Assembly (NCBI GenBank): GCA_033558025.1
Contig: JAUCEF010000005.1
Span: 992,001 to 1,056,000, forward strand
Length of the DNA: 64,000 bases
Origin: Phytophthora sp. 'mugwort'
Taxonomy: Eukaryota; Oomycota; Peronosporomycetes; Peronosporales; Peronosporaceae
Reading direction: 5' to 3'
Under the pieces are notes generated by a model, which did not search any database, was not told the origin of the DNA, and saw nothing but the letters and a program-made list of their open reading frames with translations. This document shows positions 52,901-64,000 of the stretch, piece by piece. The position numbers were made by a program, and so were the translations under genes. Position 1 is the stretch's first letter, and each line of letters begins with the position of its first letter.

Positions 52901-55900
52901 GACGTGGCACGTAGACTGGAGCAGACAGCACAAGCCGAGCGTCAGGCTGCTGTTGACTTGCATGCAGCAGCCGAACGGGAACTCAAACGGCTGGAGGAAG
53001 AGCATGCGCGTGAACGACGGGCACTACAGGAGACCTTGCTAGCAGATCAACAGAAGCGTGAGGCACAGTTACGTGACAAGTTGGCCAAGAAAAAGGTATC
53101 ACGTCAAGCCAAGGGGCAGCGAGACGGAGATGTTCATGCTGATGAAGAGGTCGCAATGGCGGCACTGCACGAAGAGATTATACAAGAGCAAGCAGCAGTA
53201 TTCGCTCAAAAACGAGAGAGACAGGACGCTGCGATGCGTGTGGCTGCTGCAGACCTGCAAGACGCTGCCGCAGCATCCGCTAAGGCCGCTGCAGCGTCAC
53301 GTCAGGCTCAAGAAGAGGCCGCACGCATCGCAGCAGAGTTTGGACGGCATTGCGGCGAAACACAGCAGCTGGAAGCTGCCGAAACGGTGCAGTCGAAGCG
53401 GAAACTGGCTGAACGTTTAGCTGAGAAGAAGCGCAGACAGCAGCTGAAGCAACGACAGACAGGAACAGAGCGGAAAGAGGACAGCGCGAACGTTATTGCA
53501 GAGGAAGAAGCAGAACGTGTGCGGCTTGAAGCACAGATTGAAGCCCAGTTGGCCGCATGCCGCGAAGCGCATGACGTTCAAGCCGCAAAGCTGCGTGAAT
53601 CGTTGCAGAGTGAACGTGAACGTCAAGAACGTGCCTTACAGGAGCGAATAGCTCGTCGAAAGGAGAAGCGAGTCTTAGCGGAAGCCCAATCATCAATTAA
53701 AGTTGACCTCAAGACAGTAGAGGAAGCTGAACGACAAGAGCAGCAAGAAGAAGAAGCGATGCTAGCTGCAGCTCTAGCAGCACAGGAACAGGAAGCCTGG
53801 GAAGCAATTCAACGCAAACAGGAAGAGGATCTCCGTGTACTACAAGAGCAAAAGCAGCAGCAAGAACGTGGACGTGCAGAGCGTCAACAGCAACTGGCTC
53901 AAGACGAAATGAACCGCCTACAGGAAGAGCACGAGCGTGAACTACGAGCTCTGACGACATCTCTAGCCCAGGAACAGGCCCGACAGGAAGAAAAACTACA
54001 GCAACGTATTGCTCAACGACGAGCACGGAAGCAACGCCAAGAGGAGGAGGCTGCAGTAAGCAGTGCGAAGACCCAACAGAGTGGTGCTGATGCCGAACAA
54101 GAGGCAAAACTCGCTGCAGAAAGCGACAAAGCGGAAGCTTTAGCTCAAGCAGAAGCCGAAGCAGAAGAGAAGGAGCGACAAGAACTTGCTGGGCGTTTGG
54201 CTCAAAAGCTGGAAGAGGAACGTGCTCGACAGAGACGCGAGAAAGAGGAACTAGAGGCAAGACTAGCTCGAGAAGCTCAGGCACAGAGTGCAAAGCGAGC
54301 AGAAGCTTTGATCCTTCAGCTTCAACAACAGGCGACCGAGACGGCTGACAAGATGACTCGCGAGTTCAATACGAACTTGAGGGAGCTTCGTGAGACGCAT
54401 AGTGCCGATGGAGCCGCTCAGAAGGTGCGACTCGAGTCTCGAATTGCTGCCAAGAAAGCTCGGAAACTACGTGAACTCGAGGAAAAGCGCGAGCTTGAGC
54501 GCTTACGTTTGCATGACAGACAACAACAGGAGGCAGAAGAAGCTGCCAAGGCGGAAAAAGAGCGTGAAGCAACACTAGCTGAGACAGCGAGACAGGCGGC
54601 ACTTCCTGCATGTGTCGAAGAGACGGAGGATACTCGCCATATAGCAGTAGCTGCGTTATCTCGTACTGAAGAGAAGGCTGGGACTCGGATTCGAGCGATT
54701 CGACAGCAACAGCAAGATGTGGCAGCAGTGCAGCAACTTTTCACGTATGGTCTCGTACCGGTCAAGCTGTCTCTGCTTGGTGCCGTCGAGTTAGTTGTTT
54801 GTACTCGCCACGAAGGGGAATTAGCAGCTCGACTTGCTGAGCTTGCTACAAAAACCCTGGCAAATGTCCGTCAAGCTCTACAAATCGTGAGTCAACAGAA
54901 AGCAGCGTGCAAGGCACAAGCTTTACAGGAAATTCCAAGCCGACGAAATAGCAATGAAGACACTTTAAACGAGCTGGAGATCAAAGCGGAGGCTGAACGC
55001 GTGTTAGCTCGTATCGATTCGGAGTTTGCAGCAAAGTTGCGAGAAGCAGAGCGCGTAGCGACGGAGGAGAGCGAAGCAGTCAAGCGCGAAGCTGAAAAAC
55101 GTCTCAAGGAGCGGCAGTTGCGCGAGGTAGCGTATCTGTTGGCACATTTTGATGCCCAACACACGGCGGCTCTCGCTACTGCGTCTCCCCTTGCTGCTTC
55201 AGCTCAGCTATTGCACCAGCAGCAATTTCAGCAGCCTACAATGACTGCAGCTCAGCGTGAGACGGAAGACCTTGTAGCTGAACTTCGAGCACGATTAGAG
55301 CTCGAGGCTGATGAACGTCGTCGTGAACTTGAAGATGAGAAGCGCTTGCAATTGGAGCGTCTTGCTAAGGAAGAGCAGGAGAAGCTTGAACAAGTCGACG
55401 CGCGTCTTGCTGCTCTTCTAGCAGAAGAACGAGCAGCAATGACGCAATTGCTGGCTTCAAGGCTTGAGACGTTGGCTGTCGGGAAGGTCAAACAACGTGA
55501 GGCGGCAGAGCGTGAGCATGCAACTCAACTCCAGCGTTTGACACTGCTGCTTGAAGGCCGCGGGCATCAACAGAAGGCGCGCATGCGAGCTCGGATGGAA
55601 CAGCAGCAGACTATGGTACAAGACGAGTTCCGTCGCAAGGCTCAGATCATCCTCGCTGCTATGAATCAGCGACTCATACAAGAGAAAGCGGGGCTACGTC
55701 AAAAGCAGGAACTTCTCATGTCTTCACCGGAGAAAGAAGACTCCAATGAGCAAGAACTTCATCCTCAGCAACTCGCAGACTCTTCTCACTCTGTAGTGAC
55801 TGAAGAACTGGCAAAACGTCTGCAAGACGTACTGGAAGAGCGTCTAGCAAAGATTGAAGCTCTAATAGCAGCTTTCAAGCACAACGCCCAAGAATCCACG

Positions 55901-57139
55901 CCACAAGAGAAGGAGAAGGCACCGGAAGAAAGCTGTCCCGATGAAGACAACAGCAGCTTGATGGACTACCGACTCGCAATAGCAGATGCTGTGGCGGCTG
56001 GCTGTCGCTGCGAAACACGGTTGATGGGGGATAAGCAGGCTTTCGTGGCTTCATCGTCGTTTGGAGTGGTGGAAGCGAATGCGGTAGATACGTCGAGACT
56101 TGCACAAGTGTCTGTGAACCAACACGACGACCGCATGTGTGCGCGACGCGATTTCGTGGAGTTGTTGCTTCAAACTGTGTCGACAAACGATGAACCTGTA
56201 GCTATGCTAGCTATCGTCGAGCACTTTGGGCGTGGCAGCGACGGTAGAACGGATTACGCTTGTTTTTCGCCACTGAAGAAGGACCACGATGACAAAAGCA
56301 CACTGTACCTCTCACTTACTGCACTGGAAGACCTTTCCACTGGGCAATTGGCGGTTATTGTACTGCATGCGCTGGCACAAGCTCGCTCTAACACGAGCGA
56401 CTTGACTGAGCCCCACTTTATCTCACATCTGTATCGACTTTTAGTGCGCTGTTACCAAGGATTCTTCACGCATGTCCAACAACAGCAACGAGCTACGGTA
56501 TCTGCAGCTACGTCAGGAGTATCCAGGAAAAGCCTAAGTGTTGAAACAGGCAAGACAGTCGATAGCAACGTTAAAGAAGGCGGTGGACAGTGGCAAGCTC
56601 GGCTACTGGAGATGGAAGGCTTTTTGACGCGTATGGACAGCCAGATGACAGCGTCGTCGTCGGATCACGCTCTTCAACGGTCAGAGAGCAGCCGATTGCG
56701 ACTGTTTGCAACGCAGCAGGACGGAGACTATTCAGAGGAGGGTTCGCCCAGCTTGAGTTCGGCGCTGTTGCAGCAAGAACAAGTGCAGATACTACAAGAG
56801 AAGCTCGACACGGCCGAGAAACTGTATCTGCAGGTTTTACGTCAGTACGAGCAGCAAACGCAGAGTGTCGAGTACTGGCAGGATCTCTTGGCTGAACAGC
56901 GTGATGCGGAATACGAAGAGGACGCGTTTGATGAAGAGGACGAAGAAAGAGAAGGAAAGAGTCCCAAGGATGACACCGACGCGGCTGAGCGACAGCGCCA
57001 ACGCGAAACTCGGGCTCAAGAAGCTCAGGACGAGCTTGATCGAGCCACGCACGCGCTCGAAGCGACTCGTAAGGAGCGAGACGAGCTGTCTGCGCAGTGT
57101 CAGCAGTTGCGCGACCAGCTTAATGGACTTCGTAGGTAG
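34939..57139 (+). CDS. Giant (~7,370 aa) type I membrane protein: Cys-rich ephrin-receptor-like repeats, TM, coiled coil
   Basis: Two exons, 34939-38163 and 38252-57139, joined by a predicted 88-nt intron (donor GTACGA, acceptor TTTAAG, phase 0); the exon-2 frame is open for 18.9 kb. An N-terminal hydrophobic segment (residues 13-33, ending VYA) is a signal peptide; M13 (34975) is an alternative start with a purine at -3. Residues about 34-520 look beta-rich and include two repeats like those with VTEG...NW..P signatures (about 305-385 and 428-498). Residues about 543-3130 are roughly fifty CP-G-[TY]-Y-C type repeats of the ephrin-receptor-like/GCC2-GCC3 class. A juxtamembrane domain follows, with a polybasic RRRR near 3320. 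One transmembrane helix lies at about 3457-3482. The cytoplasmic part is mostly Glu/Arg/Gln coiled coil (about 3560-6970), then a globular domain (about 6975-7140) and an acidic coiled-coil tail. Likely role, inferred only: a surface sensor, adhesin or tether linked to a cytoplasmic scaffold. Confidence 0.85.
38164..38251 (+). other. Predicted intron of the giant gene
   Basis: GTACGA donor after codon GAG and TAAG acceptor before AGC; in-frame joining continues the Cys-repeat pattern (GTFGNVTAGE then SIDHACAPC). It contains the stop that ends the first frame and pyrimidine-rich stretches (ttcttccttcttccttcacc). Without splicing the two frames cannot be one protein. Confidence 0.8.
45396..45473 (+). 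other. Transmembrane helix coding segment of the giant protein
   Basis: About 26 apolar residues including GLLGGLFGVVVAVIAGLYYF, followed by basic residues (RVKSW), which fits the positive-inside rule and puts the C-terminal 3,880 residues in the cytoplasm. Confidence 0.9.
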
Positions 57140-57475
57140 TTAGGCAAGTTAACTTCAACTTAATACCCTGCGGAAGTCGTTTAATTAGGTTCGGGAGGGT
57201 CCGATTAAAATGTGGTGTGAACGCGCCACACCAGGCAACAAGAGTGGTGTCCGACTCACGTGGCACGTGGTCTGCAGTCAGTCTTCCAAGCGACGACGGG
57301 AGATCCGACAGCGCTGTACGTGCGTCCACGACCCGTGAGAGAGGCATTTGCCTCCGTGACGTCGTTATAGAAGGCTTCCGACTCCATTGAGGATACACCC
57401 AGTCAGAGCAGCGTACTGACTCCCACCATCTGCGCTCTCCCACCCATTTCAGAGTCGACATCGGACGGCGGAGCT
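57140..57475. other. Intergenic spacer, giant gene to PWWP-PHD gene
   Basis: 336 bp. An inverted repeat tggtgtg/cacacca lies near 57210-57231. Apart from this and a possible initiator just before the next gene I see nothing. Confidence 0.6.
57444..57450 (+). promoter_or_regulatory. Possible oomycete initiator (Inr)
   Basis: CCATTTC fits the oomycete initiator core YCAYTYY and lies 26 nt upstream of the ATG at 57476, a usual distance. The motif is short, so chance is possible. Confidence 0.35.
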
Positions 57476-60400
57476 ATGACCAAGGAACGGATTAGCTCGG
57501 CGGAGCTGGAGCAGCGCAAGGAGGAGTACTACGGTGGGTAATTGGACGGATAATACTCTTTACTATTAAGAGCTAGGAGCTCTGTCTGACCAATGTCTTC
57601 GTCTCTCTCACCCTCTGCAGAACTGCTGGCTACCAGCGACAATTCGCTTCGAGATGTGCTGAACCAGAGGGGCGGACTGGTGCTCGCCCGCGTCGGACGC
57701 TACCAGCCGTGGCCAGCCAGGGTACGTTCTTCGTCTTTCGTTCGTATTGGTTCTTGGTGGAAGATCCCTGGTGGGATCGATTGACGAACTCTTTGTTACC
57801 TGATGGTCTGCAGTTTAGCGAGCCCGGAGAGTTCGCCAAGATGGCACGTTATAGGGCCAAGAAGGGGCAGGCTTGCGTCTACTTCTTTGGTAGCAGAAAC
57901 TAGTACGTGCAGGACGTTTCTCACATTAAAGGCGCGTCGTGGACTAACTGATCGGTGGTGTATGCAGCGGCTGGGTCTCCAAATCGTCCATCCAGCCGTT
58001 CCCTGAAGACCTGGCGACACTTACGGCGTCAAACAAGTACAACCAGCAGCACATTCAAGAAGCACTGGACGAAGCGAAGCTCGTCATGGACATGACGGAC
58101 GAAACAGGCAGGCGCTTCTTCGACCGCATGTAAGTTATCGGACGGTATGGCTCGATTTTCTATACATGGAAGTTGTTTTATTCACACGCTTTGCTTTATT
58201 GACAGCATGGAGCGCAAGGAGGAGGCGGTTGATTTGCCGTGTGAGCGCTGCAACCGAGTGGATGATCACTACTCACTTCTGATTCTCTGCGATGGAAAGG
58301 ATTGCAAGCGAGAGTATCATATGAACTGCTTGAGCCCTCCATTGGTGGCGGTCCCACCTGGAGAATGGTTTTGCCCAGATTGCGAGAAGGAGCGTGAAAA
58401 AGAGCAAGAGAAGGAGCTGCTAAAGCGTGCGAAGGCAGAAGCGACGGACAGACCGGAATCTTGCGCAACAGTAGTAGATGGAGTTGATGGCGCATTGCCA
58501 CTAGCCAAGACGCCGTCCGCAAAGAAGGCGAAGAAACACAAACATATTTCCAGGGATGGCATAGTGAAGCGTCGCTTGTCTTCTGTTTCTCCAGATAGAC
58601 CTAGTGGCTCAGTAAAAAAGCCTCGAGGTCGTCGTTCGTCGTCCAGAGAAGTGTCACCGCCTCCAAGGAAAATGTCAACGATGCCGAAAAAGTTGGATGG
58701 AAGAAAGAAAAAGCCTCAACAACTCTCGATTCCAAGCAGCAGAGCTCAGCTTTTGTCTGATCCGGACAGCGGCACAGCAGATGACGATCAGCGATCAGAG
58801 GAAAAGTGTTTGATTTGCGGGTTCGGAGGAGAGCTGATCGTATGTGAGTTTCCGGGGTGCACTAAGGTTTACCATCAATTTTGTCTGGGTGGCTACTCGT
58901 TCCCGAATGATGAAGATGCGACGTGGTATTGCCCTCGACACACATGCGCATTGACAGGGGTAAAGGAAATATACGAAGACGGGGAGAAATCCACGACGAA
59001 GCTGAAGCATGCATCTCCACGGAAAACCAACGTGAAAAACTTGCTGTGGAAGTGCAACCAATGTCCTTTGGCAATAGCGGATGAAGCTCTGCCACAGGTA
59101 AATAATTTAACCTATTCAGTCAGTCGGTATGATTGATGCTGACAGTATATTATTGTTCTGAAAATTCTAGTTACCACAAGGACAGATTATCTCGAAGAAA
59201 TCACGGACATTTGTGTGCCCTCACTGCTACCTCAATGCGCCGTCCAAAGTTCAGCTTGCCAAAAGACTGGAAAAGATCTGGTCGACATTGGCTACAAACC
59301 GACAGGGAATGCCCTTCTGTGGTCCATTGCTGTGTGGAGTTGCTCCAGTAGACGGGCAATCGGAGGATTCTCGGATGCAGTTGGATTTATTCAAAGTGCT
59401 TGCGCGGATTCGTCGATTGGAATACGAGGAATCGGCGGCCTTTTCGAGAGATGTGGATGAAGTGGTAGCTAATGCCCTCGATCTCATCGCCAACCGCTCA
59501 TTCCCGCTGACGGAAGCAGCAAAAACGCTGAAGATAATCCGCAACGAGCAGTTCGCAATTCACCAGCAGAAGCTGAACTTTCTGGATAACAAAGTTCGCC
59601 GTGTACAGACCGATCGTGAAATTGGGCACGACAATGACGATACCTTGGCGACTAAAAAATGGCCTCTGCGATGGCGTCAAGAAATTGGTCCTTTCGAAGA
59701 CAAGTATTATGCCCGCTTGGACGCAAAATCATTAGACGAGTGGACAACGCTTGTTTCTGCAGCACCTTTATATGCGAGCGGGGACGAACTTGATAGTCGA
59801 AGCGCAGGTGGAGCGTACATGAGTGACGAGCTGAGTGGAAATGAAGAAGCCCCAGCTCGGCATTTGGGGCCGACGCGTAGCAGGAGCCCGTCATTAGGTT
59901 CCGTGAATGAGTTGTCCGGCCCTCCAGCTGCAGCACAGACGGAGTCAGGTCTTAGCTTGTCGGAAGGAAGGGATGTGATGATCGCTCTTGGTGACCTGTG
60001 TAGACCAGATTCTGGCAGCCAGAAACGGAGATTTGGCGGCGAGCAAACGAAAGGACTGGACAGCATGGACGCTCGAGAGTTTTTCCTTTCTCCCTCAACC
60101 AGCGAGATGCAGCATATGTTCGATCAGCAATCGACTCTCCTTCGAAGCGCATTAGAAGCACACTCGACATTGCAGCGATCATGGCTCATCAGCCAGCAAG
60201 ATATGCTGGGTCTGGGTGGGCGTGGTGGATTCTCTGTGGGTGAAGGCCGGCTTGCCGCGGAACTTCGACTAGCAAACAAGGTGCGTGACATTCAAGAGAC
60301 TTTAGATTAGTACGAGAACTTCATTGAAGTTTGACTGACATGCTTTGTGATGCGCAGAATTTGAGACAGCGACTGCGAAACAAGGACAAACTGGTTGATC

Positions 60401-60691
60401 AACTGACTTCAGACCACATGATGCTGCGGGCCGAGTTGATTAACCTTCAACGAGAGCTCTCGCAAACTAAGGTGGGACAGCAGTATTTTGTGTGGTGGGC
60501 GTTAACATTTGGTTGGATTGACCTCGATCTTTTGTGCTGTACAGACTCATGCACGCGAGCTAGAAGAGCGTGTTGCAACTGTTCAAGGCATTGCTCAAGG
60601 CCGAACTGAAGTTCGTTCAGATAACCACAGCCTTGTCTCGAATGGAGATACTGCGCCAGATCGAAGTATTGACGAGGAGTACACATTTTAG
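57476..60691 (+). CDS. PWWP domain and two-PHD-finger chromatin reader
   Basis: Eight exons: 57476-57533, 57621-57721, 57814-57902, 57968-58129, 58206-59097, 59171-60280, 60358-60471, 60545-60691; all introns are GT-AG and phases agree, giving 890 aa. Residues about 37-100 form a PWWP domain (GRYQPWPA, then YGWVS), a fold that binds methylated histone tails and DNA. PHD 1 (about 149-195) has a full C4HC3 zinc set starting CERC and ending WFCPDC. A basic Lys/Arg/Ser linker follows, then PHD 2 (about 335-385), starting CLICG and ending CPRHTC, a type known from NSD/ASH1-like proteins. One more Cys pair set (CNQC..CPHC) follows. The C-terminus is predicted to be helical, with a coiled coil near 800-850. 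No SET, bromo or other catalytic domain is visible. It probably works in the nucleus as a histone-mark reader or complex subunit. It converges on RCE1 with 274 bp between stop codons. Confidence 0.85.
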
Positions 60692-60965
60692 TGAACCACA
60701 TGTGACTAGGATATAATTTCTGTACGGAAACTAGCTGTTGCAGTAGGATCTTCGTGTCGGAGGGTCCTCACATCAATGGGGGGACATCGTCAGCTCGAAG
60801 GGGGATCCTACCAACCAAGTGCAATATCATGTGAACAGCGAAAATGTACGACACTGTCGTAGCGCGGTGGTCTTTTGCTCTCGTTAATGAAATGCTCTAT
60901 AATGTGCTGTCCAGTGCGAATCAATGCGTGGAGAAGAATTAACATTCTCGGCCGAATGCCGGATC
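60692..60965. other. Convergent 3' intergenic spacer
   Basis: 274 bp between the stop codons of the PWWP-PHD gene and RCE1, holding both 3' untranslated regions. An AT-rich gatataattt lies just after the first stop; no clear AATAAA is seen on either strand. Confidence 0.5.
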
Positions 60966-62474
60966 TCACAGCGTTTCCGTGTACCGAAACACAAGCTCGT
61001 GTTCTGTTGCCGACGCCGTCATGTTCCACATTTCTGACGAATAGATTGCTGGTTCCGTCAGCGGCATTAGGAGAAGCGAAAAGCCATAGATGCCGAAGAA
61101 ATAAGCCCCAAGGAGCACTATCAACAGCAAGAAACGTACACGTTAGTGATCGATTGTTGTTTTTCCGTCATGAACAGTTACGAACCTAATCGATAAGGGT
61201 GCAACGAGCTCTCCGGGTTGAAGAAGGAAAGATCTGGAAAGCCCATGACGTTGCAGAAGACGTGCACGAGGAAGATTGATGCGAAGTGTCCTGCACGGAA
61301 AGGATGACAAAGCATAGAATTGTCAGGAGACGAACACCAGCAATAACTAACAGCAGCTATCATCTAGAAGTCGCAAATTTTACAAGCCGAACTGGACCCA
61401 ACCTGTTCTTAAGAAGATGAAGGTGGCGTAGGCACCAAACAAGGAGGTGTAAACGAGCTGGAAGCCTGCGTAATATCACGATCGCATTAGACCCCGCGTA
61501 ACGCAATAAACTCACATTGAATGAAGGGCGAAACGTACCAACAGTCAACGCAGCGTCCTTAGGAGACCGACCGTGCCGAACGTACTCCATGAAGTGGTGC
61601 AAGTGGGCTAAACGCAACAGACACAAAGCACAGAGTGAGATTCTCATGATACTCGCCGAAACAGCTCCAGCCAAGACCTGTGCGCTGCACCTGCTCCAAA
61701 CATCAGCGGACTACCCAGCACGATCTGCTTGACGGTGAATTCGGCACATACAAGCAGCGGAACCATACAGCTACGAAACACAAACTCTTCGGTCACGGGA
61801 CCCTGTAGACACCAAAATGCATATCCAAGTAATCAACATCTGCCTGCCACACCGTCTCCAGCCACACTTCATCCACTTACCAGCACATAAGTACGCAGTG
61901 ACGGCAGGCGGTCGTGTGTGATGGAGTAGTACAGCGCCGAGTTCTTGATGGCGAACCACATGCCGTTCGAGTGGAACTGCTTGGACACGTTGAGCAGCCG
62001 CAGCGCGTTGGTCAGCAGCGAACCCGTGAAGAGCACGGCCGTCACAAATAACGGTACGATCACCGCCTGCAGCAGACCCTCCCAGCGAATGCCCAGCCAC
62101 TGCGCGAACGACATGCTGGCTTCATCCTATGGCACATAATAGCATCATTCGTTAGCTCTACCCACATCTCGATCGAAGACATCGTTCCGCCGCGTACGTG
62201 GTCGTAGAATACTGCCAGTACGAATGGACAGACGGCACAGAAGATGCAGATGAGCAGGAAGCGCGCCAAAATCTGCAGCAAAGTGACAGCAAAGAGAGTC
62301 AGCGGCTGGCAACGCCATTACGGACAAGTCGAGCTCGGATGGACGTACGTGCGTGGGGTGATCGCGCGGAAGCCGCCGGATCGCGTGGGGTAACGTGTAC
62401 AGTACGCCGACGTAGGCCGCCGCCATGCAGGAGCAGGCGATGACGGCCGTCGTGGCGGTCACGCTGAATCGCAT
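60966..62474 (-). CDS. RCE1: CAAX prenyl protease 2 (type II CAAX endopeptidase, RCE1)
   Basis: Removes the last three residues (AAX) from prenylated CAAX proteins such as Ras and Rho GTPases, in the ER membrane. Eight exons on the minus strand: 62349-62474, 62198-62272, 61881-62126, 61691-61802, 61539-61607, 61403-61465, 61186-61290, 60966-61117; all GT-AG, phases agree, 315 aa, close to the 329 aa of the human protein. Family landmarks are in order: YVGVLY and LPRDHP near the N-terminus, the catalytic EE motif in GPVTEEFVFRSCMVP, then AHLHHF, then HVFCNVMGFP with the conserved His and Asn. Several apolar segments fit a multi-pass membrane protein. All catalytic-site residues expected of the ABI/CAAX family are present. 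The start at 62474 gives a short N-terminus before the first membrane segment; a longer in-frame extension exists but would run into the divergent gene. Confidence 0.93.
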
Positions 62475-62657
62475 CTTCCGCGCTGCAGTGTGGTGAGACG
62501 TTGGGCGAATAAAGTGGCAACTTGTGATTGGCTCGTTGTGCTGTCGTTGTTTTGGCCAATGGAACGGAGATCGGTTTTGTGTACGCATGGTGTAGCGCCA
62601 ACGCCAAAAAGGAAGCCAACCAATTTTTGACAAGCGACGGACGGAGACTTTTATAAC
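62475..62657. promoter_or_regulatory. Shared divergent promoter of RCE1 and the AAMP-like gene
   Basis: Only 183 bp separate the two start codons. Two CCAAT boxes in opposite orientation lie at 62527-62531 (ATTGG) and 62556-62560 (CCAAT), 24 bp apart. On the minus strand CCACTTT (62517-62511) fits the oomycete initiator YCAYTYY, 37 nt before the RCE1 ATG. NF-Y-type control of both genes is an inference. Confidence 0.55.
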
Positions 62658-64000
62658 ATGGCGGACACCCACATGACGGACGTAAACGACCCGGAGGAGA
62701 CGGAAATTGAGGTCATAACGGCCGATGAGACCACGCAGGAGTTCGAGATTGGCGAGGCGCCGCAAGGTGCGCAGTGATAGGTGAAGCAGAAGCGCTGTGG
62801 AGCGCTCAGATACTGACGAACGCTGGTGTTTTGTGCAGATGATGACGACGACGCAATGGAGGACGTGGACGATGAGGGGAAGATTTCCGCTGAAGACGCC
62901 GATGTGCGCGATGATGCCGAGAAGGTAGGACTGCTAGCGGTGGACAATGGGGCATTGGGAGTACTAACGAGATGGCCACATTTCATTGACAGGTCTTCAA
63001 CAAGCATTCGGGTCCGGTCTACTCGATTAAGGTAAACCCGGTGGACCCGCGCATTGTTATCACTGGAGGAGGCGACGATGTGGGGGTCATATGGAACCGC
63101 GAGGATGGCAACATCCTGTACACGCTGTCGGGCCACAAGGACTCAGTAGTGAGCGTGGACTTCAGCTTCGACGGCAAATACGCGGCTACTGGCGGCTACG
63201 ACGGTGTGGTCAAGATCTGGGAAGTTGCGACGGGCAATCTGGTGCAGAACTTGGAGGGACCCTCGCAGGAAGTCGAGTGGGTCTGCTGGCACAAGAAGGG
63301 CAACGTCGTGCTGGCTGGCTCGAGCGACGGCACCGTGTGGATGTGGCTCGCGACGACTGGCGAGTGCATGCACGTGTTTGCTGGACACGAGGACGGCGTT
63401 ACCTGTGGTGCATTCACGGGATCTGGAAAGGTACGCGGATGATTGTGCCATGCTGTTGGTCTCCAGAGGGCTGAGGTTCTTCATGCGGTGGTGCAGATGA
63501 TTGTGACTGGTAGCACGGACACCACTGTGCGTTTGTGGAACCCGAAGACTGGCGAGTGCAACCACGTTTTCCGAGGGTATGTTGACTCATTTAACAGTAT
63601 AAAAGCTGGAGGGATTTCCTAACAAGTTCATTGTGAACAAACAAGCCACGGTTTCCACGAAGGCCCAGTGACGTTCATCGCCTGCCACCCAAGTGTACGT
63701 TGATAATAGGTCGCGTTTTGAGTCTCGACTGGGTAATTTACTGTGGCATGTGATGTGTGTATACCAGCAACCGTTGGCGATCTCTGGCTCGCAAGATGGC
63801 ACTGCTCGCCTTATCCAGGTGCAAACCAAGCGTGTGCTCGCTACGCTTTCGCACGATGGTGTTGACCCGAGCGTCGCTGGCACTGTCAACGACACAACGA
63901 CTGCAACGGAGAACTCGGTGGAATGGTGTGTGCAAGTATTCACAAATCATTGGCGAGACGTACTCTTTAGCTGACAAGACGTGCTTAATTACAGCGGCGG
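62658..64000 (+). CDS. AAMP: WD40 protein, AAMP/Sqt1 family (3' end outside window)
   Basis: Exons seen: 62658-62766, 62839-62924, 62993-63430, 63497-63576, 63646-63694, 63768-63925, and from 63995 to the window end; all GT-AG with consistent phases. An acidic N-terminus of about 65 residues precedes WD repeats: five are visible, each ending in a VW/IW/LW-type strand (e.g. GVIWNRE, VVKIWEV, TVWMWLA, TVRLWNP). The order and motifs such as GHKDSVVSVDFS, EVEWVCWH and LAGSSDGTVWMW match human AAMP and yeast Sqt1. Sqt1 is the dedicated chaperone of ribosomal protein uL16 in 60S assembly; animal AAMP is linked to cell migration. The ribosome-assembly role is the likelier ancestral one. The remaining repeats and stop are missing because the window ends. 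Confidence 0.85.

Overview
The window looks like nuclear DNA of an oomycete (stramenopile, Phytophthora/Pythium type). Evidence: short introns of roughly 50-190 nt with GTACGT/GTAAGT-type donors, a giant 18.9-kb coding exon, compact spacing of eukaryotic genes, and recognisable eukaryote-only families (RCE1, AAMP/Sqt1, PWWP-PHD). The genus cannot be fixed from sequence alone.

Region 1 (1-29797) is one near-perfect tandem array. The unit is 732-746 bp, always on the + strand, and carries a single 73-nt tRNA-Asn(GUU) gene with internal A and B boxes and a short T-run terminator. There are 38 complete tRNA copies, a 39th that breaks off in the anticodon loop at the right edge, and two adjacent 537-bp units near the left edge that have lost the tRNA by the same deletion. 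The array runs off the left end of the window. Spacers are nearly as invariant as the tRNAs, with a 13-bp presence/absence block and a 5T/6T run setting the length classes. All 38 copies share a C-U mismatch in the anticodon stem.

Region 2 (29798-34938) has no convincing gene. It holds two pairs of dispersed repeats, a small tandem repeat, a diverged three-copy motif, two strong palindromes and a short frameshifted coding-like relic.

Region 3 (34939-57139) is a single gene with one predicted 88-nt intron. It encodes a protein of about 7,370 aa: signal peptide, beta-sandwich-like N-terminus, about 2,600 residues of Cys-rich ephrin-receptor-like (GCC2/GCC3) repeats, one transmembrane helix, about 3,500 residues of charged coiled coil with a recurring basic motif, and a small C-terminal globular domain.

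Region 4 (57476-64000) is ordinary gene-dense sequence: a PWWP plus two-PHD chromatin reader (+, 8 exons), convergent with the CAAX prenyl endopeptidase RCE1 (-, 8 exons), which is divergent from an AAMP/Sqt1-like WD40 gene (+, cut by the window end). RCE1 and the WD40 gene share a 183-bp spacer with two opposed CCAAT boxes. These neighbours are not an obvious pathway; their adjacency looks like gene density, not a functional cluster.
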